Below, piece after piece: positions 31,067-34,360 of a stretch of DNA of 34,360 bases. Source of the DNA: Jeotgalibacillus salarius. Its GTDB lineage: Bacteria > Bacillota > Bacilli > Bacillales > Jeotgalibacillaceae. The stretch lies in NCBI RefSeq assembly GCF_004405125.1, contig NZ_SORX01000016.1, positions 1 to 34,360 of the forward strand, written 5' to 3'. Every line of letters begins with the position of its first letter. The first letter of the stretch is position 1. The translations under genes and the position numbers were made by a program. The notes beneath the pieces were generated by a model. That model did no database searches. It saw only the letters and a program-made list of their open reading frames with translations, and was not told where the DNA came from.

Positions 31067-31969
31067 TTAAGGGACATCGTGGCCTAATACTGCCTGATAA
31101 ATCTGAAACCATTGGTGGGCATCCATTTTTAAGGATTGCGCATTTACAGCCGATTGAATGCGTTTAATTTTACCTGAGCCTGCAATAACGGAAATATTCG
31201 CAGGATGAGTATATAGCCATGTGTAAATCACTTCATCTAAATGTTCAGTTCCAATTTCATTGCCAACTTCCTGAAGAGCTTTGCGAATTCTTACTGCTTT
31301 ATCATCCTGACCTGTTAATATCCTTCCGCCGGCAAGGGGAGACCACGCCATTAGAGGAGTTTTCATCTCCATTGCAAGGTCAAGCGTACCATCCTCAAAG
31401 TTTTCCAGGTGATATGGACTGAGTTCTATCTGGTTCGTACATAGCGGCTGATCGATATAAGTTTCAAGCATCTTAAGCTGGCTTCTTTTGAAATTTGATA
31501 CACCAAAATTCTTTACTTTACCTGAATGATGCAATTCATCGAAAGCCTCAGCTGTTTCTTCAGGGTTCATTAAAGGATCTGGCCGGTGAATGAGCAGAAG
31601 ATCGATACTTTCAATAGACAGGTTTTTTAATGAATGTTCTACAGAAGAAATAATATGCGATTTGCTCGTGTCATAATGATGGCTTCTGTGAGCAGGGCGG
31701 TTAGGAGATTCCAAAACGATCCCGCATTTTGTGACGATTTCCATTTTTTCTCGCAGGGACGGCTCTAATGCAAGTGCTTCACCGAACAAAGCTTCACATT
31801 GGTATCCGCCATAAATATCTGCGTGGTCAAAAGTTGTAATACCTGTGTCCAATACTTCTTTAATCAGAGCCAGACGTTCTTCTTTTGTAAGGTTCCAGCT
31901 TGATAAGTGCATTAAACCGTGGACGGTTCTTGAAATGGATAGATCGGATGATAGTTGTATTCTCTGCAT
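31067..31969 (-). CDS. Aldo-keto reductase, YdhF-type
   Basis: A 300-aa NADPH-dependent aldo-keto reductase. The catalytic tetrad is D48, Y53 (DHADIYGGY), K81 (VTKCGI) and H128 (LLLIHRPDP). FGVSNFKRSQLKMLE, TNQIELSPYHL and the nucleotide-binding VIAGSGKIKRIQSAV are also typical. It resembles E. coli YdhF; the physiological carbonyl substrate is unknown. ACGGAGGA precedes ATG 31969. A small membrane-protein gene ends 16 nt upstream on the same strand, so they form a two-gene operon. Confidence 0.93.
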   Translation of the reverse strand: MQRIQLSSDLSISRTVHGLMHLSSWNLTKEERLALIKEVLDTGITTFDHADIYGGYQCEALFGEALALEPSLREKMEIVTKCGIVLESPNRPAHRSHHYDTSKSHIISSVEHSLKNLSIESIDLLLIHRPDPLMNPEETAEAFDELHHSGKVKNFGVSNFKRSQLKMLETYIDQPLCTNQIELSPYHLENFEDGTLDLAMEMKTPLMAWSPLAGGRILTGQDDKAVRIRKALQEVGNEIGTEHLDEVIYTWLYTHPANISVIAGSGKIKRIQSAVNAQSLKMDAHQWFQIYQAVLGHDVP

Positions 31970-31985
31970 GATAAATTCCTCCGTT

Positions 31986-32228
31986 TTAGATATTAATCGA
32001 TATCAATGTAAAGATAATAAAAATGATTGCGATCAGCTTGATAATTAATTCCTCAGCTGATAGTCCAATGAGATAAAGAGATGTAATCAAAATTGCATAA
32101 TTAAGCATTTGGATACGGTTTACGGTGAGCATTGTCACGATTGAAAGCATGATAAGTAATGGAAGTATGTAAAGAACTGCTGCTGATATAGCAGGTTCAA
32201 TGATCAGCAGGGGGATGAAGAACATCAT
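31986..32228 (-). CDS. Small hydrophobic membrane protein (80 aa)
   Basis: An 80-aa protein with three hydrophobic segments: MMFFIPLLIIEPAISAAVLY, ILPLLIMLSIVTMLTV and LNYAILITSLYLIGLS, then LIAIIFIIFTLISI at the end. AAGAGGTGG lies 4-7 nt before ATG 32228 and decides the start; the frame is open upstream but without a site. It is the first gene of an operon with the aldo-keto reductase and diverges from kynU. I do not recognise a family. It has no charged catalytic residues; a small membrane protein of unknown role. Confidence 0.65.
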   Translation of the reverse strand: MMFFIPLLIIEPAISAAVLYILPLLIMLSIVTMLTVNRIQMLNYAILITSLYLIGLSAEELIIKLIAIIFIIFTLISINI

Positions 32229-32293
32229 GAATCCACCTCTTAATTTCCGCATCTGATGAAGTCCCCCTGTCTTCGCAAAACAATGTTGTATAC

Positions 32294-32330
32294 TGTATGA
32301 TAATACCATACAAGTTCAATGTAGATGAAC
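32294..32330. promoter_or_regulatory. Candidate operators before kynU
   Basis: TGTATG (32294-32299) and CATACA (32307-32312) around ATAATAC, then GTTCA and TGAAC (32314-32330) around 7 nt. A -10-like TATGAT (32296-32301) overlaps the first. These inverted repeats sit directly before the kynU SD and could bind a kynurenine- or tryptophan-responsive repressor, not identified. Confidence 0.35.
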
Positions 32331-32347
32331 ATTAGGAGGCTGACATA

Positions 32348-33625
32348 ATGAGTTTTAAGTTCGATTTAGAAGAAGCTGTCCGATTTGATAAGATGGATGA
32401 ACTCGCTTCATTCCGTGATGAATTTTACATAAAAGAAGGTCAGTATTATTTAGATGGAAATTCACTGGGGCTACTTTCCAAAAAAGCAGAACAGGCTGTG
32501 ATGGATTTACTGACCAGCTGGAGGGATTACGGAATTGAAGGGTGGATGGAAGGTGATCATCCATGGTTCACACTTTCCGAGTCGCTTGGTGATAAAACGG
32601 CGCCATTGATCGGTGCAAAAGCATCAGAAGTCATCGTGACCGGTTCAATCACTGTAAACCTTCATCAGATGCTTTCAACGTTTTATAAGCCTGAAGGAAA
32701 AAGGACAAAAATTGCTGCAGATGAATTAAATTTCCCTTCAGATATTTATGCACTGCAAAGCCAAATTGAATTAAAAGGTTTTAACCCTGATGAACAATTG
32801 ATAAAAGCAGAGTCAGTTAATGGTACAACTTTAACAATAGAAGAGATCGATCAGGTATTAACAGATGAAGTAGCAGTGTTACTGTTACCTTCAGTTTTAT
32901 ACCGCAGCGGACAGCTACTTCCTATTAAAGAGATTACGAAGCGGGCGCATGAGAAAGGAATCCTCGTTGGCTTTGACCTGGCACATTCAATAGGAGCAGT
33001 TCCCCATGAACTACATGAATGGGAAGTCGATTTTGCAGTATGGTGCAACTACAAATATATGAATAACGGACCAGGGGGATCAGGCGGTTTGTTTATTCAT
33101 GAAAAGCATCACGGGAAGCTGCCGGGATTAAAAGGATGGTTTGGTTCTGATAAAAATAAACAATTTGATATGGCACACACATTTACACAAGGCGATGGTG
33201 CAGGTGCTTATCAGATTGGCACACCAAATATATTCTCTACTGCGCCGCTAATTGGCAGCCTTGAGCTTTTCGAAAAAGCAGGGATTGAAAAGCTTCGGGA
33301 AAAATCGCTTCATCAAACACAATATATTGCCGATTTTGTGGAAAAAGAGCTCATTCAGTTCGGCATGAAGAAAGTTACACCTTCTACTGACGAAGAGAGA
33401 GGCGGTCATATTGCACTGCAGCATGATTCAGCAGCAAGTATCTGCAAGGCAATGAAAGCACGGGGCATTATTCCGGACTTTAGAGCACCTGACATAATCA
33501 GACTTGCACCTGCCGCTTTTTACACCAGTTATCAGGATCTTTATGAGGCGATGCAAATTGTGAAGGAAATCATGGAAACAGAAACGTATCAATCATTTTC
33601 AAATGAAAGAAATGTAATTGCTTAA
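32348..33625 (+). CDS. kynU: Kynureninase KynU
   Basis: A 425-aa PLP enzyme cleaving kynurenine to anthranilate and alanine in tryptophan breakdown. [11 protein letters not shown] and WMEGDHPWF begin the protein, [19 protein letters not shown] carries the PLP-contacting Asp, and K236 in [13 protein letters not shown] is the Schiff-base lysine. AGGAGG lies 8 nt before ATG 32348. It forms an operon with kynB, 13 nt downstream. Tryptophan dioxygenase (kynA) is not present next to it, though it commonly accompanies kynU and kynB. Confidence 0.95.
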   Translation: MSFKFDLEEAVRFDKMDELASFRDEFYIKEGQYYLDGNSLGLLSKKAEQAVMDLLTSWRDYGIEGWMEGDHPWFTLSESLGDKTAPLIGAKASEVIVTGSITVNLHQMLSTFYKPEGKRTKIAADELNFPSDIYALQSQIELKGFNPDEQLIKAESVNGTTLTIEEIDQVLTDEVAVLLLPSVLYRSGQLLPIKEITKRAHEKGILVGFDLAHSIGAVPHELHEWEVDFAVWCNYKYMNNGPGGSGGLFIHEKHHGKLPGLKGWFGSDKNKQFDMAHTFTQGDGAGAYQIGTPNIFSTAPLIGSLELFEKAGIEKLREKSLHQTQYIADFVEKELIQFGMKKVTPSTDEERGGHIALQHDSAASICKAMKARGIIPDFRAPDIIRLAPAAFYTSYQDLYEAMQIVKEIMETETYQSFSNERNVIA

Positions 33626-33638
33626 GGAGTGGTTAACA

Positions 33639-34256
33639 ATGAAGGTAATTGATATCACAATGCCGCTGAATGCTCAAACACCGAACTGGCCAGGTGATAC
33701 CCCGTTTCATTATGAAGTATCATGGCCAATGGAGGAAAGTGAGTCAGTGAACGTTGGTAAAATTGAGGCAAGTACGCATATCGGTACGCACATAGATGCA
33801 CCATTTCACTATGATCAGCTCGGTAAAAAGACGCATGAACTGGAACTGAAGCGCTATATTGCGCAGGCAGCTGTCATTGATTGTACGGGGATAAACGAGA
33901 TAAAAATAGAACATGTTCATGTGGCTAGTGAAGGAGTTACGGCTGTATTATTTAAAACATCCTCATGGAAAGACCGCAGTTTTTTCCCGAAAGACATACC
34001 TGTCATGAATGCAGAGGTACCAGCCTATTTGAAAGATAAAGGAATTAATCTGATTGGCGTTGATCTTCCATCGGTAGATCATCTGGAAAGTAAAACACTG
34101 CCTATTCACCATGCGCTCCACCACCAGGATATTAACATTTTAGAAGGCGCGGTATTAGACGATGTGCAAGAAGGAGTGTATCAGCTGATTGCATTACCCT
34201 TGAATATCGAAGGAGGGGATGGCAGTCCGGTTCGGGCTGTGCTTATAGCTGATTAA
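33639..34256 (+). CDS. kynB: Kynurenine formamidase KynB
   Basis: A 205-aa metal-dependent cyclase-fold hydrolase converting N-formylkynurenine to kynurenine. The zinc motif is H47-I-G-T-H51-I-D53-A-P-F-H57; SWPMEESESVNVGKIEAS precedes it and GVDLPSVDHLESKTLPIHHALHH follows, both family-typical. AAGGAGTGG lies 6-7 nt before ATG 33639; an in-frame ATG at 33618 overlaps the end of kynU and has no site of its own. With kynU it supplies the two later steps from formylkynurenine to anthranilate. Confidence 0.94.
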   Translation: MKVIDITMPLNAQTPNWPGDTPFHYEVSWPMEESESVNVGKIEASTHIGTHIDAPFHYDQLGKKTHELELKRYIAQAAVIDCTGINEIKIEHVHVASEGVTAVLFKTSSWKDRSFFPKDIPVMNAEVPAYLKDKGINLIGVDLPSVDHLESKTLPIHHALHHQDINILEGAVLDDVQEGVYQLIALPLNIEGGDGSPVRAVLIAD

Positions 34257-34275
34257 AATTGCCGCTCTTAAAACA

Positions 34276-34304
34276 AAAAAATCCTCTGCTTATAGCAGAG
34301 GATT
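34276..34304 (-). terminator. Hairpin after kynB, best terminator on the minus strand
   Basis: AATCCTCTGC (34280-34289) and GCAGAGGATT (34295-34304) around TTATA. The plus-strand T tract is poor (ATTATCAGG), but the minus strand continues into a T run (complement of 34275-34281). It may end a minus-strand gene beyond the window as well as kynB. Confidence 0.65.
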
Positions 34305-34326
34305 ATCAGGTTGTTGAATTTCATAA

Positions 34327-34360
34327 GCCGTGCCGGATCATTCCTTCGCTTTCCGCGGAC
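34327..34360. repeat. Start of a further GC-rich repeat at window edge
   Basis: GCCGTGCCGGATCATTCC is followed by TTCGCTTTCCGCGGAC, which resembles the CGCTTTCCGC core of the type I and II elements. Cut by the window end, so the type cannot be determined. Confidence 0.5.

Noticed and set aside
1-34360. CRISPR arrays, transposases, phage or defence genes
   Set aside because: No regularly spaced direct repeats and no recognisable proteins of these kinds on either strand.

Overview
The window is chromosomal DNA of a low-GC, endospore-forming Firmicute of the Bacillales, probably a Bacillaceae or Caryophanaceae member (Jeotgalibacillus-like is my best guess, from overall feel only). Supporting signs are strong AGGAGG-type ribosome binding sites, frequent TTG/GTG starts, rho-independent terminators shared by convergent genes, and the sporulation-linked genes prkA, yhbH and spoVR. 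From memory, gene order largely follows the B. subtilis yhb-yhc-yhd region: queG-yhbB-trmL(cspR), prkA-yhbH, yhcT-like rluA, yhcX, pgcA, yhcY-yhcZ, spoVR and an mpfA/yhdP-like gene. Other genes are interleaved. I see no phage, transposase, CRISPR or defence genes.

Layout. 1-160: 3' part of tRNA-Gly(UCC) and terminators. 0.2-3.9 kb: a minus-strand B3/B4-domain protein diverges from the queG-yhbB-trmL operon, followed by the nitroreductase nfrA. 3.9-8.5 kb: a 32-aa membrane peptide, then prkA and yhbH, with two paralogous 56-aa proteins and a small membrane protein between them. 8.5-11.9 kb: an AzgA-type purine permease with PurBox-like operators, and rocB. 11.9-16 kb: flavin reductases (YodC/YdgI-type nitroreductase, YwqN-like, WrbA-like), a pseudouridine synthase, and a DsbB-family oxidoreductase with a membrane-anchored thioredoxin-like partner. 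16-22.9 kb: yhcX, pgcA, the YhcY/YhcZ two-component system (sensor with an AirS-like cysteine motif) and an MDR quinone oxidoreductase. 23-25.5 kb: spoVR, azoR and a 42-aa membrane protein. 25.6-30.8 kb: a SulP-STAS transporter, a GH13 alpha-glucosidase under a cre site, and a CNNM/CorC protein with a long structured leader. 31-34.3 kb: a YdhF-type aldo-keto reductase with a small membrane protein, diverging from kynU-kynB.

Mobile-like DNA is limited to non-coding repeats of three sorts: TGTTAAAGT-ended elements (9953-10152, 27372-27546 and an internally deleted copy at 16146-16213), a GGCTGAGACA-ended element with the same core (7071-7288), and a large palindrome (17831-17951). A further copy probably begins at the window's right edge.

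The least explained items are: the twin 56-aa proteins in the prkA-yhbH interval; the roughly 210-nt leader of the CNNM gene, where a strong Shine-Dalgarno sequence is separated from a TTG start by a perfectly placed hairpin; and the repeats, one of which sits between a gene and its terminator. Functionally the window is rich in redox and electrophile-handling enzymes and holds all three members of the PrkA-YhbH-SpoVR module.
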